DNA from: Terebella lapidaria
Taxonomy: Eukaryota; Annelida; Polychaeta; Terebellida; Terebellidae
Length of the DNA stretch: 64,000 nt
Direction of reading: 5' to 3'
Assembly (NCBI GenBank): GCA_949152475.1
Contig: OX424568.1
Location: 2,393,667-2,457,666 of the forward strand
Part shown: piece after piece, positions 22,905 to 35,560 of the stretch
How positions within the stretch are numbered: the first letter of the stretch is position 1
How the letters are laid out: each line of letters opens with the position of its first letter
Notes under the pieces: model-generated
The model's database searches: none
What the model was told of the DNA's origin: nothing
Seen by the model: the letters and a program-made list of their open reading frames with translations, nothing else
Program-made: the position numbers and the translations under genes

Positions 22905-24330
22905 GCCAAGGATGACCTTTGGGGCGAAATTTTTGCTTCCATAGATATCTCTCAAAATTTGATTGTTTGTTGCTATCGACCATAGTGAAAAAATCTGAAA
23001 TTTGAAGAAAATTGACCGTTTGGTTTATGGAATATTATATTTTAAAATGATATGGTGATATATAACCAGATTGTTGGACATTTTCTAAAATCTTTTTCAA
23101 CGACATATTGAACCCACTGCTGGATCTTGAATACCACTGCTGGATCTCCCTATTGGAATGATAAAACATGTTATTAGCTTACATCGAGTATGTTATGAAG
23201 ATATCAGTTCCACCTGTCATCGTAATGCATCCCGTTTGAACTTTCTAGTTAGAAATGATCGGTTCCAAGGAATTTTCCAGAATTTTGATTGAACAGACAT
23301 TGTGAAGGAAATTGCAAAGATTCGCAAATATTCTCCGATCGATTTATTCGTATTAGCATCAAAACAGCCTGATCCTCAGTTTCTTCGGCGTTAATGATTG
23401 GATTTGACACCATATATTTCCGTATAAAAACTGCTATCAGTCAGAAATTTTGCATGAAATCCCCTCGAAAATTGGCCAATTACATGCAATATCTTAAATA
23501 AATTGATTATTTACAATATCGTAAATAAACGAAGTTTATTTGGTGTTGATCGGATAGTTTATTCCGTCCACAATGTTGTGACAGGGTTTCCTTCAAAACG
23601 GCTATTGTTATTTGCTTATATATAACCAATGCACTAATAAACGGCATGACGAGCGATGACATGCCATATAATTAAGAAATGTTCTATAAAAAGTCCACAA
23701 ACGGCTGTGTGCACAATTTACTCACCATTTGGCGCCTGGCTCACTGGGAATACGACCCAAATACAGGAGTTATGTCAAATATGATACGGTGCCTTAAAAG
23801 CATCTCAACTCTGCTGAGAATAAAATAACCTCTCTAAAAGTAAATGACATACTCATGTGTTTTACTGTTATATATGTACACGTATATGGTGATATTATAC
23901 TTTGATACCAAATTTATACACAATCATACAGATCTGGTATTACATATTTTCCGCTCGATTCCATGCACCATTTGGCACTCCCATCCAGTATACACAACTC
24001 CCGAAACCAAAATTTTCGAGGTCTCCTATTTTTCGAACAGCTCGATCAGGGCACTAAGTTCCTTCTCCCAGGACACTTCCTCGAATAGTTCATTATTTTT
24101 TCTAGCAGACAAAAAGATTGATTCACTACTTCGTACTGGGTATGTGTGGAAGGTGAATCGGGGAAAAAAAATTTAAATGCTGAGAGATCTTGTGAATCCC
24201 ATTAGTGGCAACCACGTTCATTATAACGCTTTTATCTAAAATAACACAACCTTTGTGGTGATACACACAGTAAATTTGTGTTACATAAAACTGCTCCTAT
24301 CCAACATGCGGACAGTCAGCAATCGTCACA
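22905..24330. other. No recognisable gene; weak similarity to the 5-kb unit at the right
   Basis: A 110-codon plus frame (23844-24176) has no motif. On the minus strand, 24010-24160 translates in part like a very diverged neighbour of modules M4 and M5. That suggests an old relative of the 5-kb unit, but the match is too weak to call. Confidence 0.25.
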
Positions 24331-24334
24331 GTCA

Positions 24335-24457
24335 TTAGCTACCTTGTGAGGGGATATTATGGCCATACGCCTGACAAGTACAGCTATTCTCCTCCACCGT
24401 CTCCACGATGTATTGGCTTCTCTTATCTACAAATAACTCGGCCATGCCAAACTTTCT
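24335..24457 (-). pseudogene. Exon-like module M4, copy 1
   Basis: The minus-strand frame contains G-M-A-E-L-F-V-D-K-R-S-Q-Y-I-V-E and then C-T-C-Q-A-Y-G-H-N. The same peptide returns in the 5-kb unit (46750-46870) with a 9-base in-frame length difference between I-V-E and C-T-C, and mostly third-position changes elsewhere. This pattern favours a translated ancestor. The product is unknown. Confidence 0.4.
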
Positions 24458-24679
24458 TTTGTTGTTTTGGATCAGGAGAGCGCGCATTGCTTCCAAATCA
24501 AATCCATATATTTCCCAGCAGCATACAAACAAAGATGATCAAATATACATATTTTGTCTATGGAACAAATAGTTATAATCATATGTTCTACTAAACGGGC
24601 CTAGACATACTGATATGAATATTATGTCTGTCCTGTATTAGGCTTTGCAGAAAGTTTGGAATGATACCTCCATCTGAAA

Positions 24680-24886
24680 TCATTGCCAACTCAACACCTT
24701 GGGTGATTTTCGCTTAAGTTTTTGGATCGTCGGGTTCAATGTTTTATCTGTGAATTGGGCATAAACCTTTTTTTCAAATCTCAGATTCCTAAATGTAAAT
24801 CTTAGAAATGTGCGATCTTTTTCAATGTTAAATTTCACCTCAAATGGAAACTTTTGTAATATGTTGTTGGTAACTTTTGTTAACAT
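24680..24886 (-). pseudogene. Candidate exon flanking module M4
   Basis: A 68-codon minus frame rich in K, F and R (… F-R-N-L-R-F-E-K-K-V-Y-A-Q-F …). It lies 5' of M4 at about the place where the 5-kb unit has the frame T-R-R-S-K-A-K-L-C-A-N. Similarity between the two is faint. No domain is recognised. Confidence 0.2.
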
Positions 24887-24889
24887 TTG

Positions 24890-26280
24890 CCGTTATATGT
24901 CATCATCGTTTTATAGATCATGAAATTACAACATTTGCTTGAAATTATCGTGCTCTCGTTCGTATATTGGCCTAAATCCATCAACCACAAATATCCTCAC
25001 AGGGATCGGCTCGAATATATATATATACGAGTAAGCTGGAATCGTTTTGCATCAAGGGATACAAAGCACCAAGAAGGGCGGTAATGTAAACAAACTCAAA
25101 CTATCTCCAGCAGCAACTAACGACGTAATCAATGAGAAAGAGGCACCGGTTTGGGCATACAAGTGCAGATATAAATATTATGTTTCTTCGTTCGGTCAGA
25201 AATGTATGGCAAAATCCATCAACTTCTCCCTATATCAATTAGCTTATAAGTAAAACAGTTTGCGAAATGCCACCAATACATTGCATGCAATGGATGACAT
25301 AAAACTCACATCCTACCTCCGTTGCTGACAGTCAACAATCGTCATAACGTTGCCGGTATTTATGGTTATAACAGAGTGTATATTTCCGACCTGTAATATC
25401 CTTCGTTTATGCGATATATCAGCTCCGTCATGTGAATTAATCTCGAAGAAGACTAATCTTGTAGAACAACGAAATCCACGTGTATTGTATTTTTAAATTA
25501 ATAAGTTTTGTGTTAATTCGCTATTAAGTATCTGTCATGTTAAAATAATGATTTTCAGTAAGGGCTAATGTGTAACAGACTGTGAGTAACATCACGTATG
25601 TGATCAGTCTTGAAAATCATATAAATTCAACTGGTTCTTTCACTTCTAGCAAGAAAATTATGGTACATGCTAAGTGCTTCGACTGAAATGAGCCTCTAGT
25701 CAACAAAAACCCACTGCAAACTGAAAACTGTTCCCAACCGATAATATGGCTGTACCAGTTGTTTAGCTATTCATTGGAATGTCAGTTACAATTGGTTGTC
25801 TATTTGTACATGCCGGCCATTACCCATACTTGGCGAAAAGTGGCGAAATGTTCTGTTAAACCTTTTCTTGGTGGAAAGGTATCTTCACCACGATTTGAAA
25901 GATTTCTGTGTTCAGTTATGTTCTCCTAAATAACATTAATTGTGAGTGTTTTATAATCATTATTAATATTTTCAATATTGAGTGTATTGATATACTTGAT
26001 TCATACTGAGATCGATTTCGCAGATCCTCATTGGTAGCTGAGCAACGCATTTCAGGAATGAATTCTGAAAAAAAAATAATAACAATAATGATAACCGGCA
26101 GATCGGATCATGTGAATTGATTGTTGATTTTCCAAAATATTAATTGTTACACTGATCTTCAACTCCATTGTCAAAGCATGTTCGTAAATGTTGCCAAATA
26201 CATTTACTGTATCGACTATAATATGGAAACAAGTTACATCTTGAACAGTTTTTTTCATTAATGACAAATATTCACTATTC
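24890..26280. other. No recognisable feature
   Basis: Short frames only. A G-run of about 14 begins near 26284 at the border of the next element. Confidence 0.35.
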
Positions 26281-26284
26281 ACGG

Positions 26285-26894
26285 GGCGGGGGGGGGGGGG
26301 GATTTCCAAGGTCATTGAAGGTCATATTCAAGGTCACCATTCAAACCGCAATATATGATTTCCACTTTGAATGTGTCAATACTTCGGCTCTATCTTGAAG
26401 TGTTCTATGAGTTTACTCCGCACAGCTCCCATTATGACGGAAAAATTGGGTGAAATTTTCTCAGTCCAAAAATTTTTTCAATGGCCAAAAAAAAAAAAAC
26501 TTCTGCTGGAAATGTCTCAAAACGGATAGTGACTTGGTTTGGGACAAGCAATTTTTTTCGCCGACCCGTCAAAAAATCAAAATGGCCGCCACAGGCAGAC
26601 CGGCGATTCAAGGGTAACGAAACTTATACACATTATAGAGGTACATGAGGGGAATGTTTTAGTACAATAATCTCAAATCTGATCAGATAGTTTTTGAGGA
26701 AATGGCCATCAGAGTCCGAATCGGCAAAAACGATTCAATCAGAAAAATTTGAAAAACCTCTTTAGATACAGGCCCAAGGTATGTTCTGACAAATTTATGG
26801 GTAAATTTATCATGTCAAAAAAGAATTACAGACCCCGACGGACGACGGACGAAAAACCATGACAATAGCTTATCGGCCCAAAGGGCCGGTAAGA
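26285..26894 (-). mobile_element. Hairpin-ended element, minus orientation, CCGGCCC family
   Basis: Read on the minus strand it begins near 26894 with the hairpin TTACCGGCCC TTT GGGCCGATAA, then CTATTGTCATGG and a (CGTCC)n leader. That order is the same as in the AGGTTACC family (hairpin, CTATTGCCATGGCG, CGTCC leader). The body contains 'AAATGGCC' and the AGGTCA words near 26310-26330. A 3' inverted echo is not seen. The element probably ends at or is cut by the G-run at 26284. Confidence 0.5.
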
Positions 26895-26899
26895 TGATG

Positions 26900-29185
26900 A
26901 TAATAATATCGATAAGGTATGTTTGACTTTGATTGCACTTACCCCATGGCGAGTCGCCTTTTCTTGTTAAACCATAGTTTAATGGCTTTTCCTTGTTAAA
27001 ATATAGTTTGATAAGAGAAAGCCAGTAACCCGTTTCTCACAAAGAGCACTAAGGGGTATGGTTGCCTTCAGGTTTGTAATATCAGTTCTAATCCGTATAT
27101 CCTCGCACAAGCGGTATCAAAAGAAGGGGGATTGAATATCATTTCGAATGGTTATGATGTTAGCTTTTAAAACAGCCTTTATTTATCATGCTTGTACAAG
27201 CATCCGCACTAATATATCTATTTCTTACAAATGTTCTTATTTTTTTATATGTGTGGACAACAAAACTGAATGAACGAACTAATCAATTGCCATGAGTAGA
27301 CGGTAAACAAAACCTCCAATATTATATCCTAACCATTTGATGTACCATTGGATGCACTACAAAAAAATTTTCCGAGAAAAAACAAGAGAGTAAATGGAGC
27401 ATATCTCATTCCGCTAAGTGGATTTAAAACATACTAAACTTGTGAAAAACCCATGGGGAACAATTTCAATAATGGATCCAACAACCATCACTCCCTGCAC
27501 CATTGATCACTGGCAACTTTCACCTCCATCACAAAATAAACTTGTATCACTCAACAATGTAACGATGCCATCAAAAGTATTTCAGTCTTTCACGAAGATG
27601 GATTTCCTTACACGAAGAATGTTGTTATGCTTAGTTTCCGTTAGTTCAATAAGATAAAAATGTATTAGACTTTCAAAAATAGTTTGCGGATACGTCTTGA
27701 ACACTGACAGGCTAAACATTATATCATTGTAATTTATAGTGTAAATATGGTAGTATAGACAATACCTGAAGAAACTAACTCAAAATGACATAATTGATAT
27801 ATCATAAACATAATACCACATTTTTGTGATGTTTGTTTTCACCGAGTGTCATGACGCAGCAACAGTCCCCTGAGAATGGTCTCTGAAGTCCTCTATTATG
27901 CGATATTAACATATTTGGGCACACGAAATGTCTTCTTGTTTTATACATGAGCATGACGACAAATACAAATCTGCCATCGGGTCCTTGGAATTTCCAGAAA
28001 TGCTTGGAATTCACAACAGAGTTAAGGCATCTCGATGACTGGCCTTGATATGAAATGCACAGTCCTTGTTTCCTAGAGGAAGGAAAAACGAGGCTACGTC
28101 AGATAGTTGCATACACTAAACGACCACAAGAGTCGTGCTGAATAACTACATCACATTTCTCACACGTTTTTCCAGGGTGAACCAGGTTCAATAAATGACC
28201 ATTGAGGTTTGGAGATGATATCAATTTTTTTTCCACATCAGTGTTGAACATATTCGACTACCTTTCTGTGTAAATGCACCATTTATCATCAGAAGCTAGA
28301 CCTTTGTAAATATTGTATGCTACTGTACCTATATCAATCAACATATCCCACCATATAATAAGGGATCGTGTAAACATGAAATGTACTGTGGCAACTAAGA
28401 TACATTATTTATGATAAATGATGAGTAAATTATGAGTAATTTATGAGTAATTTACAATATACTGTATATTACGTATGTTTGCCGTGACGAAAATTTCGTG
28501 GTTCTGTGATTTCTGGACTGTGAAAGTACGCACCCATTGAAATAATTTCAGTATTTTGGGAGACAGTTATGAATTCGTGAGGTTAAATGGTAGCCTTTCA
28601 CAAGTTTTCACTGTTCCTATTTATTAAGGAATTATTGAAAATACTAATTGTAATACTAGAGGTCTTATGTCAGAATCAGAACAATGACATAATTGGAGAC
28701 ATTGGGGAGGCAGTTAGTTTTTGTACTTGAACCTTTTATGCGATAAAACATAATATGCAAATTTGTTATCCTCGGAATGTTTCATAAATTATTGATGCTT
28801 TGTCTTCTTGCTCGTTTAGAAGTATGAGTGACATTTCTGTCTCGACACAGGACAGGATTGTATTTTATGCAATTTTATTGTAATCCTTGCAGCTCTGAAC
28901 GAATGAAAATCAAATCTACGTTTGATGTCGATGGTTAACTGAACGGCCTCATGATTCCCGTGGGTTTGTCTTTCCTCGTACATACATTCTGACATTTGCC
29001 TCGCTTATTTCCTCTATTGCATTCGCTTTTTGTAAATCTCAAAACACCTGTATTTATTATTTTGTAATAATAACGTATTACGAAGAACAACCACATCGTT
29101 GCTGCATGTCTTTACTGAAATCATGTACACTATTACAGACAAGTTCTTCTTGGCACCATTGTGCCATCTGCACACTGACTGATGA
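26900..29185. other. No recognisable feature
   Basis: AT-rich DNA. The 79-codon frame at 27418-27657 (plus) and the 70-codon frame at 27802-28014 (minus) lack motifs or paralogues. Confidence 0.35.
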
Positions 29186-29191
29186 CGTAAA

Positions 29192-29285
29192 GTGTGATTA
29201 GTCTGGTTAGCTGTTAATTGGTCTGGCGGTGGATGGTCCATCTTACACGGAATTACGGTAATCCTGCCTCGTCCATGTCCACTGT
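29192..29285 (-). pseudogene. Exon-like module M1, copy 3, best preserved
   Basis: The minus-strand frame D-S-G-H-G-R-G-R-I-T-V-I-P-C-K-M-D-H-P-P continues to N-Q-T-N-H-T. It starts after a good acceptor, CTGATTTCCCCAG. The donor seen in the other copies is replaced by TTTACG. Nucleotide identity to 10404-10498 is high by eye, and most differences leave the frame intact. Confidence 0.45.
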
Positions 29286-29404
29286 CTGGGGAAATCAGAT
29301 ATGTAAACAAGACGTGTTGTAGTTATGATAATGAAATTAGCCAGACACCATAGTGAAAGACGTCACAAATAATTTATTTTCGCATTAATCAGAAGCACCA
29401 GCTT

Positions 29405-29430
29405 GGATAGATAGATACTTTATTTGGTCC
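29405..29430 (-). mobile_element. Possible LINE 3' tail
   Basis: On the minus strand the sequence reads AATAAAGTATCTATCTATC, a polyadenylation-like signal followed by a (TATC)n tail of the kind that ends many CR1-like LINEs. The body beyond is not recognisable. Confidence 0.3.
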
Positions 29431-29781
29431 ACATAGGAAACTTGTTGTACAACTTGATGACACCTTAAACGAATATACTTTTCCATAATGCGTCAATGAA
29501 ACACATGAAATTGACTCAACTGAGTGGTTCATGATGAATTAGTTTCAAATGCTCTACTTTTAGACATATGTTAATGACCCACCGATGTCTCCCATGGGAG
29601 TAAACATTTATCACACCTAAAACAACACCGCAGTGACTTGGCAAAAGTTGACACGCCCAGTCTTGCCTATAAAATAGGGGTGATTGGTTTTAATATATTG
29701 AGTGGAGTATTCCGATTTTCAGTGATACTGTTGTCAAGTCTTCATTGTTGTTAGCCAGTCAATGTTAGTTTGTGTATTTTT

Positions 29782-31163
29782 ACCCTCGCCCCGTAGGGGG
29801 GCGAGGGTATTGCAATTGGGTCTGTCCGTTTGTATGTCTGTTTGTTTGTTTGTCTGTCTGTCTGTCTGTCCGCGCGCATATCTCGAAGGAGAATGGTCCG
29901 ATCAACATGAAACTGATAGGGATGAAGCGGTATCTTAGTGGCTCGGTCCTCCTCGAATCTGGTCAAAATCGGACAAAAACTGTTGCCATGGCAACGGAAA
30001 ATGTAAAAATCAATAATTGACCATAACTTCGGTTCTGATCAAGATAATTTTTTCTAACTAATTTTGTATTTTTCTATGGCCAATTCCTGATCATTTGATA
30101 TATGGCCCGTGGTCGTACGACCAAAACTCTCCATTATCGCCCGATCTCGAAAAATTGGGGGTCACGGTTTCGAACTTTTTTGGCCAGCGACGTCTCAGTG
30201 CAAATGTCCGCGCTCATTACTCAAAGGCAAACGGTCCGATCGATTTGAAATTTATAGAGCAAGAGTGCTATTGTGATGGCTCAGGCCTCTTAAAATTTCA
30301 CCAAAATCGGATGGAAACGGTTGCCATGGCAACGGAAAAGAGAAAATCACATCATTGGCTCTAACTCCGGTTTTAATTGATATTAATTTTTCCAATTATT
30401 TTTGTATTTTTCTTTGGCCAATTCCCGATCGTTTGGTGTACGACCGATGGTCGTACGACGAAAACTCTCTATTATCGCCCGATGTCGAAAAATTGGGGGT
30501 CACGATTTCGGTTATTTTTGGCCAGCGACGTTTTAGTGCAAATATCCGCGCTCATAACTCAAAGGCAAACGGTCCGATCGATTTGAAATTTATAGGGCAA
30601 GAGTGCTATGGTAGTGGCTCAGTCCCTTTAAAATTTTACCAAAATCGGATGGAAGCGGTTGCCATGGCAACGGAAAAAAGAAAATCACATCATTGGCTCT
30701 AACTCCGGTTCTACTTGATATTAATTTTTCCAACTATCTTTGTATTTTTTTTTGGCCAATTCCCGATCGTTTGATGTACGACCGATGGTCGTATGACGAA
30801 AACTCTATTATCGCCCGATGTCACGATTTCGGTTATTTTTGTCCAGCGACGTTTCAGTGCAAATGTCTGCGCTCATAACTCAAAGGCAAACGGTCCGATC
30901 GATTTGAAATTTATAGGGCTGGAGTGCTATGGTAGTGGCTCAGAAAACGGTTGCCATGGCAACGGGAAAAAGAAAATCGCATAATTGGCTATAACTCCGG
31001 TTCTAATCAATATTAAATCTTCAACCTATTCTTGTATTTTTCTTTGGCCAATTCCCAATCGTATGGCGTACAACCGATGGTCTTAAGACCAAATCTCTCA
31101 ATTATCGCCTAATTTTAGTGACTAAATCTGAAGGGCGAGGGTCTGCAATCTCTGATTGTCTCG
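29782..31163 (+). mobile_element. Hairpin-ended element, ACCCTCGCCC family, simple copy
   Basis: The 5' end is a perfect hairpin, ACCCTCGCCCC GTAGG GGGGCGAGGGT, followed by a (GTTT/GTCT)n microsatellite and 'CCGCGCGCATA'. The 3' end shows the inverted echo GGGCGAGGGT, then the small hairpin CAATC TCT GATTG and TCTCG. The left flank is …TTTTT and the right flank TT. The body is four tandem units of 290-340 bp. It gives the uninterrupted model for the copy at 52515-58998. No coding capacity is seen. Confidence 0.75.
29880..31080 (+). repeat. Tandem units of 290-340 bp, each with a GTTGCCATGGCAAC palindrome
   Basis: Units share 'CAAACGGTCCGATCGA', 'GTTGCCATGGCAAC', 'TTGGCCAATTCCCGATCG' and 'GACCGATGGTCGTA'. 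The 14-base palindrome stands at 29992, 30320, 30658 and 30950. It is an exact match to the established X-box consensus bound by RFX factors. Whether anything binds here is unknown. Confidence 0.8.
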
Positions 31164-31169
31164 TTACTG

Positions 31170-33115
31170 TTTGTTTTTAGTGTTAGCTCCATTCCGGCTA
31201 CTCTCAAATAACTTTGAGACTAACCTTGGCCTTTGGAAATATGCAAACTGGAACCATACAGTCAAATTATAACCACATTCCTACTTTTCAGACAACAGTC
31301 TGTATCTGTTTACATACTGTAACGCCTATGTAATCCCATCGCCTCACACTCCCATTGCGTGAACTCGCCCTTTGTGTATGTATATTATTGGTATGTATAT
31401 TATCAATGTATACTTATTGGTATATTATATACGTATATTATCAATGTATACTTATTGGATTTTGATTAAATTTGATTTGGTTTTTTTTCTATGTGACCTA
31501 ATAGGTAGGTGTGCCATTTTTAAAAAATAATAAATCACCATATTTGAGTAAGTGTATTTTCAAATCTATCACAAATACCCAGAATACAGTGAAGGCATGC
31601 CTTGACAGATAACGACTGCCATCTTATGCCCACCTCCTCTAGTTATAGGCTAGCTGGGTCTTCAACTGATTACTATGAGATTACTATCATTAACTTGCAA
31701 GGGTTCAATTGGTGAATAAGACTACAATCTCACACCATGTATCACATAAATATTGAGAGAAATAGAAATGTTGAGATACATCGACAAAAGTGGCAGCACA
31801 CAATTTACCTGCAACGCCTGAAATCGTTCATTCCGAGTAATGAATTAAATCAAAATAGATAAATGATATTGCACTGCACAATCCCATTAAATCTTCAGTT
31901 TAGTAAAAAGCAGTTATGGTTGCTTGGTGACATGAATAATTCACTATGAAATTCTTCATGTTTCCCCATCCATTTCATGGGGAAACACAAGAGACAGTAG
32001 TAAAACTAATGCTTCTTTCTCACATAAAAAACAGTTAATAATACATGAAGAATGGTGCAATAACTGCACAATGCTGCCTGAGGTACCAAACACCTAATTT
32101 GCATTTCTAATTTACCACCGGGAAGAAGACTTTGTCTTGTCTTTTAATGAGGCTACGGATGGAGATACATCTTTGTAGATTCTTCACGATGCAATACAAA
32201 GACTGATCAGAAAAGGTGATTCTAGTGGACTGGGTGACTTGTTGATTCAGCAAAACACACAATAGCCACAGACAGGCTTTGGTTACAATTTGATCGATTT
32301 TTGGTTCATCATATCTTACACATATGCCTTCGAATGGATCAAGACATGAAATGAACTTTGATTTATCGCTAATCTGAAAGGCTTTATCTGAAAGTTATAT
32401 GTAAGAAAGTATAGTTCGTTCAATAATGTCACATATTGAATGTGTGGAAGCATGTGGAATATTCATATGATAACGTTGAACATGTTTTCTAGATCTCCAG
32501 CAATGCTAGCACTTTTGTATGGCACACAATGTGTTGTGCCTAATCGAATGAATAATCTCAAATCTTCGGAGAATGTTTTATATGGTTGTTATGTGGACTG
32601 TGTGTGTTTGAATCGTGGTTATTGAGGTGGAACGTCAGTTTGAACTTATATTCCAACGTCAACACTACAAGCCTGGATAGTCCAGAATAATTAAAAAAAA
32701 GCAATCACCAATTATGTTTGATGTCCTCACGTCAAGGAAAATAGTATTGAACTTGGTCGATGTAGATATGTATTTTTTTTATGTGCTCTTTAAGAATAAA
32801 CTTATCATTATACCTAATAAAGCTACATACTGGTGCTACCAGAAACGGTAATGTTTACAATGAACATGGTGGTATAAATCAATTACTGTGTTAAGGATTG
32901 ATTGCATGTGATCGTCATGAACCTGGCAGTGACCAGCTGTCCATTCACTTATAATGTAAATATAAAGGTAACAAATTCATGAATTTACACACTTCCAATC
33001 AACGTGAAACTTTGCCTTTCTGATTGTTAGCCATCAAGGATTACCAACCGAGACTCTGTTTCTTACTAAGCAATGTTAAATTTGTTAAATTCATCGTTTT
33101 CATATGTCATTTTCC
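31170..33115. other. No gene recognised; short TATA-rich tandem repeat at 31378-31458
   Basis: A ~26-bp phrase (GTATATTATCAATGTATACTT…) occurs twice in a TA-rich stretch. The rest is unique AT-rich DNA with frames under 65 codons. Confidence 0.4.
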
Positions 33116-33129
33116 GACCTATTTCTCAG

Positions 33130-33211
33130 TCTACAAAATACACTCACAACAGGGCGAGCGAAAGGATTATGCTGTGCAGCAAATAGCTAGTGAGGCCAGT
33201 AAAACTCACAG
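33130..33211 (+). CDS. Candidate 82-bp internal exon
   Basis: A strong acceptor (TTTTCCGACCTATTTCTCAG) precedes a frame reading Y-K-I-H-S-Q-Q-G-E-R-K-D-Y-A-V-Q-Q-I-A-S. It ends at ACTCACAG/GTGATA, an acceptable donor. The highly polar peptide would suit a cytoplasmic tail or linker. No paralogue is seen in the window and no domain is recognised. Splice sites this good do occur by chance in 64 kb. Confidence 0.3.
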
Positions 33212-34023
33212 GTGATATGCACTCGGGTGCACCGAGGTGTTTGGGATTATGAATGTTCAGCTCATTGTATTCATCTCCCAAAAAGTATAGCCCTAGATAT
33301 TCTCATTATTTTGACGACAACAAGGAATAAATATATGCAACAGCCAGTGCTTGTCAAGCAGAACACTCGAATCTTCGTTTTGGTGAAACGTATAAAATGA
33401 TTTATCTAATCATCAAATTGCACAGCTTTCGTGATATCATTTATGAAACCATGTCTCGGTTCATCATCCATGAGTATATGTGTGTGTGCTAGCCAAGTTT
33501 TAGGTCAGGGGATTGTATTGTTTTGGCGATTTTGTTACCTTTACTTTCCCATTATAAGTCAATGGAAAAGTGCCTCAGTGCAGTCACCGGTAAGTTATGT
33601 GCAATCACACCTTAAGTGTCAATGCTGACTTTCAATTCAATACCAAGCAAGTCCAAGACATGGCGACTTGTACGTGTTTTATCTGGTGTCAGCATGTGAA
33701 CATTAAACACACCTGTGCAAATCCAATTTTGTAATTCATCACTCGAAATTGCCACCCGATAAGGGTAAACTTGGAGAACAATGGAATTTCAATTGTTGGT
33801 GCAGGCGACATGGAGACATTGGATTGTACTATTCAATAGAAACTATTCATAAGAAAGAAAAAAAAATTGAAACTTTCTTCGATATCCATCTTTGTCATAT
33901 TTGCACCAGTTGCCAACTGTTTTCAGACGTTTTCACGTAGAATTTTTCATATATGTATATTGTTGCAAAAGGCATGTTTCCTGATTATTGTATATTTTTA
34001 CTTCACGGTGTATTTGTTTCCAG

Positions 34024-34232
34024 ACAGTGGTCAGACACAACAGCTAGGTGCGGCTGGGAACTGCTCGCAACTGTCTGGGTTTGATTTATCCGTGTTCCAC
34101 TCGAGTGATCACTGTTACTATATAATGCACACGGATAATCTGGCCTGTACACTTGGCTGGAGTCACCCCCAGTCGAAAAGACTTGATAAGTTTTTCTTTC
34201 CTGTCATAATTGTGGTGTTCCTGTCCCAATAA
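34024..34232 (+). CDS. Candidate exon with cysteine-containing peptide
   Basis: It follows an acceptor-like CACGGTGTATTTGTTTCCAG. The frame opens D-S-G-Q-T-Q-Q-L-G-A-A-G-N-C-S-Q-L-S-G and includes H-C-Y-Y-I and A-C-T-L-G-W before a stop at 34232. The first residues D-S-G follow the acceptor in the same phase as in M1 copy 3 (29285). No clear donor is visible. It lies 290 bases upstream of a full M3 on the same strand. Confidence 0.3.
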
Positions 34233-34407
34233 TGCGTCATATGTCTGAAAACTTATCTACATTTGTCTGTACATTCGTCGCTTGTGTCCTGAATATGTTC
34301 TCAATTTTGTACGGTATGTCCGTGTTAAGCTCCAGAGTTCCTCTTTAGGTACTCATTACCTTTCTTTTTTACAGTTATGGGGGCATATCATCCTGTTATG
34401 GTGCCCC

Positions 34408-34432
34408 CAACTCAACTCAACTCAACTCAACT
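34408..34432 (+). repeat. (CTCAA)n microsatellite
   Basis: Five uninterrupted CAACT units. Confidence 0.85.
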
Positions 34433-34518
34433 GGTCTGTGCACTCGTCTCTGGGCTGTCAAGTTGGCAAGTAACTTGTTCCATGGGGTCTGTTTCGGATT
34501 TCTAAAATATTTTCATAG

Positions 34519-34703
34519 GTTGTTGGGCAGTTGTATACTAAGTCCATCAGGTGTACAGTAAAAACAACTACATTCAACACACTGTCTGCCCCTGATGACG
34601 CCAGTGTGTCTTTGGATAAACTATTTGGTCGGGCTTTGTTTCTATTGCAAAATGTTGTATTTTACGTTTGTTATTGGCATCATCAAAATCTACAATATTT
34701 GTG
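34519..34703 (+). pseudogene. Exon-like module M3, full-length copy, frame open
   Basis: It has the same length (185 bp), borders (TTTTCATAG and TTGTG/GTAATAG) and frame as 11904-12088. It has no stop, a C-T-V-K-T-T-T-F-N-T-L-S-A-P-D-D-A core and the ending N-V-V-F-Y-V-C-Y-W-H-H-Q. Of all the copies, this and 11904-12088 are the best candidates for a still-usable exon. Confidence 0.45.
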
Positions 34704-34742
34704 GTAATAGATTGATACCTACATTGTGCTGTATGCAATCGC

Positions 34743-34870
34743 GGCCCAAGTAGCGCACCTTACTCTGTTGATACTACTCACCTACTGAATGTATACCATA
34801 TTTAATCCGTCTGGCACATTTTTAATCTTAATTGAATTTAGAAGAAATAGTAAGCTGCGCTACATGGGCC
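34743..34870. mobile_element. 128-bp mini-element, unit 1
   Basis: The ends are inverted: GGCCCAAGTAGCGCA on the left and TGCGCTACATGGGCC on the right, with one mismatch. The centre carries 'CCGTCTGGCACATTTTTAAT'. An almost identical unit follows 21 bases later. It is very short for a MITE; a hairpin RNA source is the alternative. Confidence 0.6.
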
Positions 34871-34891
34871 GCAATCGCTATAGGATGTTGG

Positions 34892-35019
34892 GGCCCAAGT
34901 AGCGCACCTCACTCTGTTAATACTACTCACCCACTGAATGTATACCATATTTGATCCGTCTGGCACATTTTTAATCTTCATTGAATTTAGAAGAAATAGT
35001 GAGCTGCGCTACATGGGCC
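34892..35019. mobile_element. 128-bp mini-element, unit 2
   Basis: Same length and ends as unit 1, with about half a dozen differences. The two are direct repeats separated by a short spacer containing GGATGTTG, which recurs after unit 2. Tandem duplication of one insertion explains this better than two insertions. Confidence 0.6.
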
Positions 35020-35279
35020 GGATGTTGTGCTGCCGTTATTGTAAGTAACAGTTTCACTCGATGTTCTCTATTAAGCATATTATATACCGGTAGTCTGAAT
35101 ATATATATTCGTCGGCAGTATCTCAATTGTAATGTCACTAGTGTTATGTGACCCCAATATTGCTATTTTCTCACTTTTATTATAGCCTGATGGATTATGT
35201 GTCTTTCACAAGTTTTAAATACGCTGGAATTAGTATTTACGTGAACAGTGCTTCTCCAATGCATACTTGTTTCTTTCAC

Positions 35280-35560
35280 TTTGCAAGTTCGTTTACCCGA
35301 GGGACGAGGGACATGGAACATGTGTCATGTACACCAGCTGAGCTGTGCTGAGTTCTCCTCGTGACGCTGTTGCTGTTTCCACGGAGTGCTCAACGCCGCC
35401 AACGTACGAGCATGGCTGTGCGAGGCTGAGAGCAGCGTCCACGTAGTTGTCTTCGTCTCGTCTTACTCGTCGCAAGCTTCGTCATCGTCGTCGTCGTCAC
35501 CGGTTGTCCTCGTCGTAGCACTAGGAATGACGCCAAGAACTGTGCTGTGAACACTGGGGT
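35280..35560. promoter_or_regulatory. GC- and CpG-rich island of unknown role
   Basis: In an AT-rich region, these 280 bases are clearly GC-rich with many CG and CGTCGT words. Minus-strand frames (35293-35475, 35390-35647) are open and arginine-rich, as expected from (CGT)n, and have no motif. It could be a CpG island at a promoter, a first exon or a repeat. Nothing downstream decides this. Confidence 0.25.
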
